A program made the translations under genes and the position numbers. 34,490 bases of DNA from a bacterium (GTDB taxonomy: Bacteria > RBG-13-66-14), in contig DATKYS010000007.1 in the NCBI GenBank assembly GCA_035528375.1, positions 1 to 34,490 of the forward strand. The letters run 5' to 3'. Shown piece by piece: positions 16,948 to 25,273 of this stretch (position 1 is its first letter; each line of letters opens with the position of its first letter). Under the pieces are notes generated by a model, which saw only the letters and a program-made list of their open reading frames with translations, searched no databases and was not told the DNA's origin.

Positions 16948-18384
16948 ATGAATCCCAAGGACGTGGAACGGTTTCAGCAAATAGTCGGTAGAGAGAATGC
17001 GCGCACCAGTCCGGCCGATCTGTACGTCTACGGCTCCGATGCATCGGTGCATTTCGCGAGACCCGATATCGTCCTCATGCCCGGTAACATAGATGAGATC
17101 CAGGATATCCTTCGCTACGCCAACTCGTGGGAGATTCCGGTCGTGCCCCGCGGGGCCGGAAGCGGCATGTCGGGTCAGGCCGTCCCTATCGACGGCGGAA
17201 TCGTCCTCGACATGAAACGGATGAATCACATCCTGGAAATCCGGCCCCAGGATATGCTCTGCCGTGTTGAGGCCGGGGTGGTGGACGACGACCTGAACCG
17301 GGCGCTGAAGCCCTACGGATTCATGTATCCGCCGGCACCGGCTTCGAGCCGGATCGCCACCATCGGCGGCGAGATAGCCAACAACGCCAGCGGCGTCCGC
17401 TCCGTCAAATACGGGGCGACCCGCGACTCGGTCCTCGGGTTGAAGGTCGTGTTGGCGTCCGGCAAGCTGGTTGATATGGGCACACTCACCCACGTGGAAG
17501 CCACCGGGTATCAGCTCGCGCGCCTGATAGTCGGTTCCGAGGGAACCCTGGCCGTGATCGTCGAGGCCACACTGAAAATCGTCCCCATCCCGAAATACCG
17601 CTGCCTCGGTATCGCATGTTACAACAGGCTCGAAGACGCCGGCCACGCCATCACCGAGATCATCTGCAGCAGATGCTCGGCTTCCATGATCGAATTGATG
17701 GACAACGTCGCAATCACGGCGGTCAACGAGACACTGAAGTTGGGTCTCCCCGATGTGGAGGCAATCATCCTCTTCGAGGCCGACGGTATGTTGCAGGTGA
17801 CGGTTGACGGGGAGCTCGACGCTATAAAGGCTGCATGTGAGAAGCACAACGGCTTCAACATCGAGACGAGTTGCGACCCCGATGAACGAAGCCGGATCTT
17901 CGCCGGTAGGAAAAAGCTGTTTGCGTCGCTGTCGCGCTACAAGAAAGGTTACGCCTGCACCTCCCTGGCCGACGACATGGCGGTGCCCTATTCCAAGATG
18001 GCCGAGATGGCCGGAAAGATACACGAGGTAGGCGACCGGTACAACGTGATCATGACCGCCTACGGTCACTGCGGCTCGGGATGCATGCACGCCAAGATCC
18101 TCATGGACCCGACGAAGAAGAGCCAATGGGAAGACGCCAAGCGCGCCGTGGCCGAAATCTACGAGTACGTCAACTCCGTGGGCGGCACCACTTCGGCCGA
18201 GCACGGAATCGGTCTGTCGAAGGCGCCCGCCTTCAAGCTGGAGAAGGCCGACAGCCTGGAGCTGATGCGGGCCATCAAGCGGGTTTTCGACCCCAACAAC
18301 ATCCTCAACCCCCACAAGCTCTTTGATGCCCCCGACGATTGGCTGACGGCAACAGAACTCAGGTATCCCGTAGAAAGCAGGTGA
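16948..18384 (+). CDS. FAD-linked 2-hydroxyacid dehydrogenase, GlcD/D-lactate dehydrogenase type
   Basis: This 478-residue flavoprotein belongs to the GlcD/Dld family that oxidises D-lactate or glycolate to the 2-oxoacid. The FAD-binding PCMH domain spans about 38-215 (VVPRGAGSGMSGQ, DMKRMN, GGEIANNASGVRSVKYG, VGSEGTLAVI) and the substrate/FAD-oxidase C domain about 216-470 (AYGHCGSGCMHAKI, SAEHGIG, FDPNNILNPHK). AAGGAG lies 6 bases before ATG. It is followed after 4 bases by the GlcF-like iron-sulfur gene, the usual electron partner. It has no signal or membrane segment, so it is cytoplasmic. Third positions appear richer in A/T than in the mvh genes. D-lactate is the best substrate guess given larA nearby. 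Confidence 0.85.
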   Translation: MNPKDVERFQQIVGRENARTSPADLYVYGSDASVHFARPDIVLMPGNIDEIQDILRYANSWEIPVVPRGAGSGMSGQAVPIDGGIVLDMKRMNHILEIRPQDMLCRVEAGVVDDDLNRALKPYGFMYPPAPASSRIATIGGEIANNASGVRSVKYGATRDSVLGLKVVLASGKLVDMGTLTHVEATGYQLARLIVGSEGTLAVIVEATLKIVPIPKYRCLGIACYNRLEDAGHAITEIICSRCSASMIELMDNVAITAVNETLKLGLPDVEAIILFEADGMLQVTVDGELDAIKAACEKHNGFNIETSCDPDERSRIFAGRKKLFASLSRYKKGYACTSLADDMAVPYSKMAEMAGKIHEVGDRYNVIMTAYGHCGSGCMHAKILMDPTKKSQWEDAKRAVAEIYEYVNSVGGTTSAEHGIGLSKAPAFKLEKADSLELMRAIKRVFDPNNILNPHKLFDAPDDWLTATELRYPVESR

Positions 18385-18388
18385 TGGC

Positions 18389-19447
18389 GTGCAGAAAAAG
18401 TACCTGAAGGACTGGGAAAAAGAGCTGAACATTTGTATACGTTGCGCCTACTGCTTCGAGGGTTGCCCTGTCTTCAAGGATCAGGGTTGGGAGGTGGACG
18501 GAGCAAGGGGGAAACTGGTGCTCGCTTACGGGCTTCTCACGGGCGAGCTCGAGCCCTCGGAGTACGTCGCCCTAAAGATATACCAGTGTACCTACTGCAG
18601 GGACTGTGTCGAGAGATGCTCGGCCAACGTGTCCGTGCCGGATATCTTGACCGCCGCCAGAGCGGACCTGAAGGATGCCGGATTCACTTACACTGCTCAT
18701 GAAAAGCTTCTGGATACAATCAAAGAGAGCGGCAACATATTCGGAAAGACGTTAAAGGCGCACGCAGAGGAGGGCGAGGTCCCGGTGCTGCTCGGATGCC
18801 GCCTCCTGGAAAGGAGCGATGATGCCGAGCGTTACCTCGAGATACTCAAAAAACTCGGCATAAAGCCTACCGTCGTGGAGGACGAAATTTGCTGCGGGAT
18901 GCCGTTCGGGGTCCTGGGCTATAAGGATGGTTTAGCCGAGCACAAAAAGAGGTTCAAGGAGAGATTCCCGTACAAGAGGTTCATCTGCCTCTGCACCACG
19001 TGCGTTTTCTTCATCAGAAACGCATACCCCGAGCTCGAACCTATCTACGTGATAGATGAGATCTACAAGAGGCTTCCCGACGCTGCCGTCAAGAATCTCG
19101 GGGTGAAAACGACCTACCATGACCCTTGTAATGTCTGCCGGGGCATGAGGATGGTGGAGGAGCCACGCGATATCATGAGCCGGATCGGTGTAGAGCTGGT
19201 CGAGTTCCCGACAAACCGTATGGGAGCTGAGTGCTGCGGCGGCGGCGGCGGCGTGCTCGTAACCGACAACCCGCTTTCCACAAGGCTGGCTGAAAAGAGG
19301 ATTCGTCAGGCCGGCGAGCTCGGGGTGGAGAACCTGGTCACCCTGTGTCCCACGTGTGAGTTCAACCTGGGCAACGCAGCCGTGTCCGCGGGAGTCGAAA
19401 TAAATGTCAGGAACCTGTTAGACCTCATCTGGGAGGCTTTGCAGTAG
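18389..19447 (+). CDS. GlcF/HdrD-like iron-sulfur oxidoreductase
   Basis: The 352-residue protein has two [4Fe-4S] ferredoxin motifs (C16/19/22/26 and C67/70/73/77) and then two CCG domains. The first has C137, CCG at 168-170 and C202/C205; the second has C247, CCG at 282-284 and C320/C323. CCG domains in HdrB/HdrD bind special clusters, and the same layout occurs in GlcF and LutA/LldE proteins. It probably takes electrons from the GlcD-like flavoprotein encoded 4 bases upstream. The start is GTG 18389 after a weak AGG. Its first 100 residues are closely similar to those of the protein encoded at 19616 (for example RGKLVLAYGLLT against RGKLLLIYGLLT). Confidence 0.85.
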   Translation: MQKKYLKDWEKELNICIRCAYCFEGCPVFKDQGWEVDGARGKLVLAYGLLTGELEPSEYVALKIYQCTYCRDCVERCSANVSVPDILTAARADLKDAGFTYTAHEKLLDTIKESGNIFGKTLKAHAEEGEVPVLLGCRLLERSDDAERYLEILKKLGIKPTVVEDEICCGMPFGVLGYKDGLAEHKKRFKERFPYKRFICLCTTCVFFIRNAYPELEPIYVIDEIYKRLPDAAVKNLGVKTTYHDPCNVCRGMRMVEEPRDIMSRIGVELVEFPTNRMGAECCGGGGGVLVTDNPLSTRLAEKRIRQAGELGVENLVTLCPTCEFNLGNAAVSAGVEINVRNLLDLIWEALQ

Positions 19448-19615
19448 GGGTCTGTGGGGCTCGGGAGTTGAGTAACCGTCTGAACCACACCCGCTGAGTT
19501 TTATTTGGAACGTGATTAATTCTGGATACATCATCAACCACCACAATCCGAGTGGCGCCGCCGACGGACGGGTGACGGCGATCAGGCTTGGATATCCGGT
19601 GGGATAGGAGACGTC
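19448..19615. other. Gap between the glcDF-like pair and the hydrogenase genes
   Basis: 168 bases with an AT-rich centre (about 19498-19545). No clear promoter or terminator is found, so it is open whether one transcript covers both gene groups. Confidence 0.4.
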
Positions 19616-20167
19616 ATGGGCGCGGTATACAAGCGATTACAGAACTGGATGACGGAACTCAGCGTCTGCATCCGCTGCGGCTACTGTTACGAGCTCTGCC
19701 ACCTCTACAAGTCGGGCGCCTTCGAGACCGACACGCCGCGGGGCAAGCTCCTGTTGATCTACGGCCTCCTTACATACGCCCTGGAGCCCGATGGGGACAT
19801 GGTGGAGAAAATCGTCCAGTGTTTCTACTGCAAGAACTGTGAGCGGAGCTGCTCGGCCAAGGTTTCACTCACCGAAATCTTCACCGACGCCAAGGCCGAC
19901 TTCCTCGACGCGGGGTTCGATTTCCGGGGCCTGGCGGCCCGCACCGACGACGATCTGTGCAGCAGATGCCGGGTTTGCCAGGCGATATGCAAGAACGAGG
20001 CGATCAGCTTCGACGAGGAGGGGAAGAGGGTAGACGTCATCAAATGTGAGGGCTGCGGCGTCTGCGCGGCCACCTGCCCCTCGAACGCGATTGTCATGGT
20101 CGAGGGGTTCGGCGTCACCCGGGGTGAGCTCTCCGAGACGATCCGGGCGTTCCTGGAGGAGGTGTAG
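19616..20167 (+). CDS. HdrC-like protein with four [4Fe-4S] motifs
   Basis: The 183-residue protein carries C18/21/24/28 and C69/72/75/79 in an HdrC/GlcF-type N-terminal module, then a second ferredoxin pair C115/118/121/125 and C144/147/150/154. Four [4Fe-4S] clusters can be predicted. Ordinary HdrC has only the first two, so this looks like HdrC fused to a two-cluster ferredoxin. It lies directly before mvhD (one base between stop and start) and so probably links the hydrogenase delta subunit to an electron donor or acceptor. ATG 19616 follows AGGAGA. Cytoplasmic. Confidence 0.8.
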   Translation: MGAVYKRLQNWMTELSVCIRCGYCYELCHLYKSGAFETDTPRGKLLLIYGLLTYALEPDGDMVEKIVQCFYCKNCERSCSAKVSLTEIFTDAKADFLDAGFDFRGLAARTDDDLCSRCRVCQAICKNEAISFDEEGKRVDVIKCEGCGVCAATCPSNAIVMVEGFGVTRGELSETIRAFLEEV

Positions 20168-20168
20168 G

Positions 20169-20603
20169 GTGGGCGTGACCACTACCGAAGGTAAACCTGC
20201 GGCCGAGGATAAAAGCGTGCAGCCGAAGGTCCTGGTCTTCAGCTGCAACTGGTCAACCTACCCGGGCCTCCAGCTCTCCCGGCTGGAGGAGTCCGGAACC
20301 GTTTCCGAGCCCATCATCACGATGTGCACCGGACGGCTGGACCCCGAGCTGATTCTGGAGGCCTTCTCCCGGGGCGCCTGGGGCGTCTTCGTGGCCGGAT
20401 GCCCGCCCGACGAGTGCGAGCACGACGGTAACTACAAGACCCGCCGGCGGATTTTGCTCCTCAAGAAAACGCTCGGTCAGTTGGGCGTCCTGCCCTCCCG
20501 GCTGACCCTGGAGTGGGTTTCCACGGGCGAGTCGGCGAAGCTCGCGAAGCTGGTGGGCGACTTCACCGCGAGGATGGCCCAACTGGGGCCTCAAAGGAGA
20601 TGA
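20169..20603 (+). CDS. mvhD: Methyl-viologen-reducing hydrogenase delta subunit MvhD
   Basis: The 144-residue product matches MvhD, the small [2Fe-2S] protein that passes electrons between the MvhAG hydrogenase and heterodisulfide reductase. Family landmarks are VFSCNWSTYPG, MCTGRLDPELILEAF, GVFVAGCPPDECEHDGNYKTRRR and LEWVSTGE. Cysteines are C26, C53, C78 and C83. The usual opening FCCNWC reads FSCNWS here, so two family cysteines are replaced by serine. GTG 20169 has GGAGGAGG 7 bases ahead. It lies between the HdrC-like gene and mvhG. Confidence 0.88.
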   Translation: MGVTTTEGKPAAEDKSVQPKVLVFSCNWSTYPGLQLSRLEESGTVSEPIITMCTGRLDPELILEAFSRGAWGVFVAGCPPDECEHDGNYKTRRRILLLKKTLGQLGVLPSRLTLEWVSTGESAKLAKLVGDFTARMAQLGPQRR

Positions 20604-20606
20604 ACG

Positions 20607-21608
20607 ATGGTGAAGCCTGATGCGGGCCCGAAGCCCAAAGTGGCGTTTTACTGGTGCGCCTCCTGTGGCGGGTGCGAGGAGGCGGTGGTGGACCTCGCCG
20701 AGGACATCCTCACGGTGGTCGGCGCGGTGGACATCGTCTTCTGGCCCGTGGCGCTGGATTTCAAGAAATCGGACGTGGAGGCCCTCGCCGACGGGGAGGT
20801 TGCGGTCAGCTTCATCAACGGCGCCGTCCGCACCTCGGAGCAGGAGGAGATGGTCGAGCTCCTGCGGAGGAAATCGGGGCTGGTCGTGGCCTTCGGCACC
20901 TGCGCCCATCTGGGCGGCATACCCGGCCTGGCCAACTTCCACGACCGCCGGACCATCTTCGAGCGGGTGTACCTGGAAGCCCCCTCCAACGCCAACCCCC
21001 GGGGCGTCCTCCCGCAGACGAGGAGCACCGTTGACGGCAAGGAGCTCACCCTGCCCGAGTTCCACGACACGGTCCGGACCCTGGACCAGGTGATAGACGT
21101 GGACTACTACCTGCCGGGTTGCGCCCCGCCGCCCGACCTGATCCTCGGGGCGGTCACCGCCATCCTGGAGGGGAAGCTGCCCGAGAAGGGCGCCGTGCTG
21201 GCCCCGGACAAGTCGCTCTGCGACACCTGCCCCCTGAACGACTCCAAGCCTGAGAAGGTCTCCCTGGCGGAGTTCAAGCGTCCGCACCAGATTCTGGCGG
21301 ACCCCGAGAAGTGCTATCTGGCCCAGGGGCTCATCTGTCACGGGCCGGCCACCCGCTCCGGCTGCGGCGAGCGCTGCATCAACGCCAACATGCCCTGCCG
21401 CGGTTGCTTCGGCCCCACACCGGGCGTGCGGGACCAGGGGGCGAAAATCCTCTCCTTCGTGGCCTCCATCGCGGGCCTGGAGGGCGAGGAGAAGATGACC
21501 GACGAGGAGGTCGGGCGGCTCATCGGGCAGATTGACGACCCGGCGGGGCTCTTCTACTTCTACAGCCTGCCCTCCTCGCACATGAAGCGGAAGAACTTAT
21601 CAACCTAA
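20607..21608 (+). CDS. mvhG: F420-non-reducing [NiFe] hydrogenase small subunit MvhG
   Basis: The 333-residue small subunit carries three Fe-S clusters from the active site to MvhD. Proximal-cluster cysteines are seen in WCASCGGCEEAVVDL, GTCAHLGGIPG and LPGCAPPPDLI. The C-terminal half holds the other cluster ligands (CDTCPLN, CYLAQGLICHG, SGCGERCINANMPCRGCFGP). It has no Tat signal, as expected for cytoplasmic group 3c enzymes. It starts 3 bases after mvhD, behind AAGGAG, and the large subunit follows after 14 bases. Confidence 0.92.
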   Translation: MVKPDAGPKPKVAFYWCASCGGCEEAVVDLAEDILTVVGAVDIVFWPVALDFKKSDVEALADGEVAVSFINGAVRTSEQEEMVELLRRKSGLVVAFGTCAHLGGIPGLANFHDRRTIFERVYLEAPSNANPRGVLPQTRSTVDGKELTLPEFHDTVRTLDQVIDVDYYLPGCAPPPDLILGAVTAILEGKLPEKGAVLAPDKSLCDTCPLNDSKPEKVSLAEFKRPHQILADPEKCYLAQGLICHGPATRSGCGERCINANMPCRGCFGPTPGVRDQGAKILSFVASIAGLEGEEKMTDEEVGRLIGQIDDPAGLFYFYSLPSSHMKRKNLST

Positions 21609-21622
21609 ATAAAGGCCGCGCC

Positions 21623-23107
21623 ATGGCTCAGAAGATAACCATTGATCCGATCACCCGTCTGGAGGGTCACGGCAAGATAGAGATCTTCCTCGACGACCGG
21701 GGCGATGTGGACCGGGCCTTCCTGCAGGTTCCCGAGCTCCGGGGCTTCGAAAAGTTTTCCGAGGGGCGCCCGGCCGAGGAGATGCCGCGGATAACGCCGA
21801 AAATCTGCGGCGTCTGCCCCACGGCCCACCATATGGCCTCGGGCAAGACGCTGGACGACCTCTACAAGGTCGAGCCCCCGCCGGCGGCCAGGAAAATCCG
21901 GGAGCTGGTGAACTCGGCCTTCATGGCCGAAGACCACGCCCTGCACTTCTTCTTCCTCGGCGGCCCCGATTTCATCGTCGGTCCCGCGGCGCCCAAAGGT
22001 CTGCGCAACATACTCGGCGTCCTCGAGAAGGTCGGGCTCGACGCCGGCAGGACCGTCATCGGCATGCGCAAGCGCCTGCGCGAAATCATCGCCAAGCAGG
22101 GCGGGCGGGTCATCCACCCGGTGTGCAACCTGCCGGGCGGCGTCTCCAAGGGCGTCACCCCCGAAGACCGCCGGGAGTACATCCAGACCGGGAAGGACGC
22201 CGTAGAGTTCGCCCAGTTCACCCTGGGGGCCTTCGCCGACATCGTTCTGGCCGACAAGGACTACGTGGACGTCATCGTCGGCGACTTGTACCGCCATGAG
22301 ACCTACTACATGGGGCTGGTGGATTCCCAAAACCGGGTGAACTTCTACGACGGCGATATCCGCGTCGTGGACCCCTCGGGCGCCGAGTTCGCAAAATTCA
22401 AGCCCCGCGAGTACCTGGACCACATCGCCGAACACGTGGAGCCCTGGAGCTACATCAAGTTCCCGTACCTGAAGAACGTGGGCTGGAAGGGCTTCGTGGA
22501 CGGCAAGGACTCGGGCGTGTATCGGGTCGCCCCACTGGCGCGCCTGAACGCGGCCGACGGCATGGCCACACCCCTGGCCCAGGGCGAGTACGAGAAGCTC
22601 TACGAGGCTTTCGGCGGCAAGCCGGCCCACAACACCCTGGCTTACCACTGGGCGCGGCTGATCGAGCTTCTGTACGCCGCCGAGCGGCTGCTGGAGCTGG
22701 CCACCGACGAGGAGATTCTCGACCCCAACGTCCGCACCCTGCCCACCGAGATCCCCACCTCCGGGGTGGGCGTGGTGGAGGCCCCGCGGGGCACCCTTTT
22801 CCACCACTACGAGACCGACGAGCGGGGAATCATTAAAAAGGCCAACCTCATCGTGGCCACGGTGAACAACTCCGCCGCCATGTGCATGTCCATCGAGAAG
22901 GCGGCCCGGGGGCTCATCAAGGGCGGAAAGGTGGACGACGGCCTCTTGAACCAGGTGGAGATGGCCTTCCGCGCCTACGACCCCTGTCTGGCCTGCGCCA
23001 CCCACTCCCTGCCGGGGAAGACGCCCCTGGAGGTCGTCATCCGCTCGGAGGACGGGGCGGTTCTGGAAACCTTGCGCAGTAGCTACACCCCTCTCCCCGG
23101 TCTGTAG
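21623..23107 (+). CDS. mvhA: F420-non-reducing [NiFe] hydrogenase large subunit MvhA
   Basis: The 494-residue catalytic subunit has both nickel-iron ligand motifs: C62-G-V-C65 in TPKICGVCPTAHH and D453-P-C455-L-A-C458-A-T-H461. A 33-residue tail after H461 is the expected peptide removed by a maturation protease; neither that protease nor Hyp maturation genes are in the window. TRLEGHGKIEIFLD is the family N-terminal motif. With mvhD and mvhG it makes a group 3c hydrogenase, normally bound to HdrABC for flavin-based electron bifurcation, but no hdrA or hdrB is present here. A 9-base hairpin follows the stop. Confidence 0.93.
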   Translation: MAQKITIDPITRLEGHGKIEIFLDDRGDVDRAFLQVPELRGFEKFSEGRPAEEMPRITPKICGVCPTAHHMASGKTLDDLYKVEPPPAARKIRELVNSAFMAEDHALHFFFLGGPDFIVGPAAPKGLRNILGVLEKVGLDAGRTVIGMRKRLREIIAKQGGRVIHPVCNLPGGVSKGVTPEDRREYIQTGKDAVEFAQFTLGAFADIVLADKDYVDVIVGDLYRHETYYMGLVDSQNRVNFYDGDIRVVDPSGAEFAKFKPREYLDHIAEHVEPWSYIKFPYLKNVGWKGFVDGKDSGVYRVAPLARLNAADGMATPLAQGEYEKLYEAFGGKPAHNTLAYHWARLIELLYAAERLLELATDEEILDPNVRTLPTEIPTSGVGVVEAPRGTLFHHYETDERGIIKKANLIVATVNNSAAMCMSIEKAARGLIKGGKVDDGLLNQVEMAFRAYDPCLACATHSLPGKTPLEVVIRSEDGAVLETLRSSYTPLPGL

Positions 23108-23112
23108 GCGAG

Positions 23113-23133
23113 CCTCCCCTCAAAGGGGGGAGG
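23113..23133. repeat. C-run/G-run hairpin after mvhA
   Basis: CCTCCCCTC pairs with GGGGGGAGG around AAA, six bases after the mvhA stop. No T-run follows. A similar element sits at 34-56; it is probably a dispersed repeat that may also end transcripts. Confidence 0.45.
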
Positions 23134-23242
23134 GGGGATGAGGAAGCCGTTCGGGGTCGGTACGCGCACCGGCCCTTCGTTCAGCCGGGTCACGGGTGCC
23201 CGACGGCGTGTAGCCAAGCCGTTTTACGGGCTATGTGACCGC

Positions 23243-23258
23243 TGGCACGTTTCTTGGA
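23243..23258 (+). promoter_or_regulatory. Imperfect sigma-54 promoter ahead of the sensor kinase
   Basis: TGGCACGTTTCTTGGA matches TGGCACR-N4-TTGCW except that the -12 C is G. The -24 part is perfect and the spacing is right. It lies about 105 bases before the kinase ATG. Loss of the -12 C may weaken or abolish it. Confidence 0.35.
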
Positions 23259-23307
23259 ATAAGCTTGGCGAGAGGTTTCACCGGTATCGGCGAACCTGGG
23301 TCTAATT

Positions 23308-23337
23308 TTGGTATTAATTTCGTTTTTCAGCTAGAAT
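23308..23337 (+). promoter_or_regulatory. Sigma-70-type promoter of the sensor kinase operon
   Basis: TTGGTA (23308-23313), 18 bases, TAGAAT (23332-23337; five of six), about 28 bases before ATG 23366. Confidence 0.45.
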
Positions 23338-23365
23338 CCTGGCCGGCAAGGATAGTCCAGGAAAG

Positions 23366-25132
23366 ATGAAGAAAACCGTCATCAACCTCCAGTCTATCCG
23401 GGAAACAGCGGTCAAGCTGGCGACCGACTTCTGCATCCTGTCGCGGCGCATCCTCCACTACGCCAACCTGGGCACACCCCGCGCGGACTTCCTCCGGGAG
23501 GTGTCCCGGATGCTGTTGGAGTTCTCGCACTGCGACGGCATCGAGCTGCGGATGCGGGACGGGGACCTGCACTACCGCTGGGAGGCGACCGACGGCGAAG
23601 GGGAGAATTACTCCTGCGAAAAGCTCTCGCCGGTGCTGAAGTGCTCAGGCAGGACGATCCCCTGCGTAGACAATGACTCGTGGATCGAGAAACTCTGCGG
23701 TGCGGTGATGTGCCGTCACGTGGACCCCGCCACCGATTGCATCAGCGCCGGGGGCAGCTTCTGGATCGGGAACACGGACCAACCGTTGAAGTGCCCGCCG
23801 GTCTTTTCGGAGCTGACCGTAGAGGAGCTGCGGGAGCTGACGGGGGGCTATCAGTCCGTGGCCTTCATCCCCTTCGAGCTGGAGGAGGAGAGCCGGGGTC
23901 TTCTGCAGCTCAAGAGCCGCCGGGTGAATTTCTTCACCCCCTCCACCATCGAGTTTTACGAGGGGCTGGCCGAGGCCCTGGGCGTGGCCGTGAGTGACCG
24001 CCGCGCCCAGTACGCCCTGCGCGAGCGCGTCAAGGAGCTCTCCTGCCTCTACGAGATAGACGAGCTCGTCCAGCAGCAGGGCGTCATGCTGGACGATCTG
24101 TTACAGGGGATAGTCGAGCTGATGCCGCCCGCCTGGCAGTACCCGGACATGGCTTCCGCCCGGCTGGTGGTGGACAAACGGAGCTACGAGAGCTCGAACT
24201 TCAACGACCAGGGGAGCTCCCTTCGCTCGGACATCGTGTGCGGCGACGAGGAACGGGGCTTCGTCGAGCTGGTCTACTCGGGCGGGGAGGACGTGCTGGA
24301 GACGGCGCTCTTCCTCGAAGAGGAGCACAACCTCATAGACAGCATCGCCCAGCACATCTCCATAATTCTCGAGCGTCGTCGGACCGAGGAGGACAAGCGC
24401 GTGCTGGAGGAGCAGTTGCGGCACGCCGACCGCCTGGCCACCATCGGGCAGCTCGGAGCGGGGGTCGCCCACGAGCTCAACGAGCCGCTGACCTCCATCC
24501 TCGGTTTCGCCCAGCTCTCGAAAAAGGCCCCCGACTTGCCCAACGCCGTGGGAGGCGACCTGGAGCGCATCATCAACTCCACCCTGCACGCCCGCGAAAT
24601 CGTCAAAAAGCTCCTCATCTTCAGCCGGCAGATGCCCACCCAGAAGTCCGAGGTCAACCTGTCCGCCGTCGCCGAAGAGGGGCTCTTCCTCCTGGATTCA
24701 CGGTGCGAGAAGCAGGGGATCCGGGTGGTCAAGCGGTTCGCCCCCAATCTTCCCCTGATTACCGCCGATCCCTCGCAGCTCCTGCAGGTGGTGGTGAACA
24801 TCGTGGTCAACGCCGTCCAGGCCATGCCGGACGGGGGGAAGCTCACCGTGGCGACCTACGCGGACGCCGATTCCGTCTACCTCGACATCGAGGACGCGGG
24901 CACGGGGATGTCACGGGAGACGGTGAAGAAAATCTTCATCCCCTTCTTCACCACCAAGGAGGTGGGGCACGGAACGGGGCTCGGCCTGCCGGTCGTGCAC
25001 GGCATCATCACCTCGCACGGAGGCGGGATAAAGGTCCATAGCGAGTTGGGCCGCGGGAGCCGTTTCATCATCGCCCTCCCCATAGCGGCGATGCCCTTCG
25101 GGGTGGAGAACCAGTGGGAGGGGCGTCCTTGA
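23366..25132 (+). CDS. Soluble GAF-domain sensor histidine kinase
   Basis: The 588-residue kinase has no membrane segment. A first GAF domain spans about 40-212 and contains seven cysteines between residues 84 and 143. A second GAF-like region spans about 222-335. A short coiled coil leads to the dimerisation/phosphoacceptor domain with H369 in GAGVAHELNEPLTSILG. The ATPase domain has N482 (NIVVNAVQAM), DIEDAGTGM, and GTGLGLPVV. It pairs with the NtrC-type regulator 141 bases downstream. The cysteine cluster in the sensor domain hints at redox or metal sensing, but related GAF domains can carry scattered cysteines without such a role. AGGAAAG precedes the ATG. Confidence 0.88.
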   Translation: MKKTVINLQSIRETAVKLATDFCILSRRILHYANLGTPRADFLREVSRMLLEFSHCDGIELRMRDGDLHYRWEATDGEGENYSCEKLSPVLKCSGRTIPCVDNDSWIEKLCGAVMCRHVDPATDCISAGGSFWIGNTDQPLKCPPVFSELTVEELRELTGGYQSVAFIPFELEEESRGLLQLKSRRVNFFTPSTIEFYEGLAEALGVAVSDRRAQYALRERVKELSCLYEIDELVQQQGVMLDDLLQGIVELMPPAWQYPDMASARLVVDKRSYESSNFNDQGSSLRSDIVCGDEERGFVELVYSGGEDVLETALFLEEEHNLIDSIAQHISIILERRRTEEDKRVLEEQLRHADRLATIGQLGAGVAHELNEPLTSILGFAQLSKKAPDLPNAVGGDLERIINSTLHAREIVKKLLIFSRQMPTQKSEVNLSAVAEEGLFLLDSRCEKQGIRVVKRFAPNLPLITADPSQLLQVVVNIVVNAVQAMPDGGKLTVATYADADSVYLDIEDAGTGMSRETVKKIFIPFFTTKEVGHGTGLGLPVVHGIITSHGGGIKVHSELGRGSRFIIALPIAAMPFGVENQWEGRP

Positions 25133-25273
25133 CCCCGGGGCCGGGCCGTTTCATTTTTACGGCTGCGCCGTCGCAGTTACGTGGGAGGCGTTGCTTCGTT
25201 TCGAGTACCTTCCCGGAATGACCCGCGTGAACCTTGCACCCCATACCGACAACGAGGAAGTGAGCACCGACCT

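Noticed and set aside
19498-19545. Promoter in the gap before the HdrC-like gene (TTGGAA with weak -10 choices)
   Set aside because: No -10 box at acceptable spacing; too weak to list.
23366-25132. Membrane-bound sensor kinase
   Set aside because: No hydrophobic segment of sufficient length is present; the kinase is soluble.
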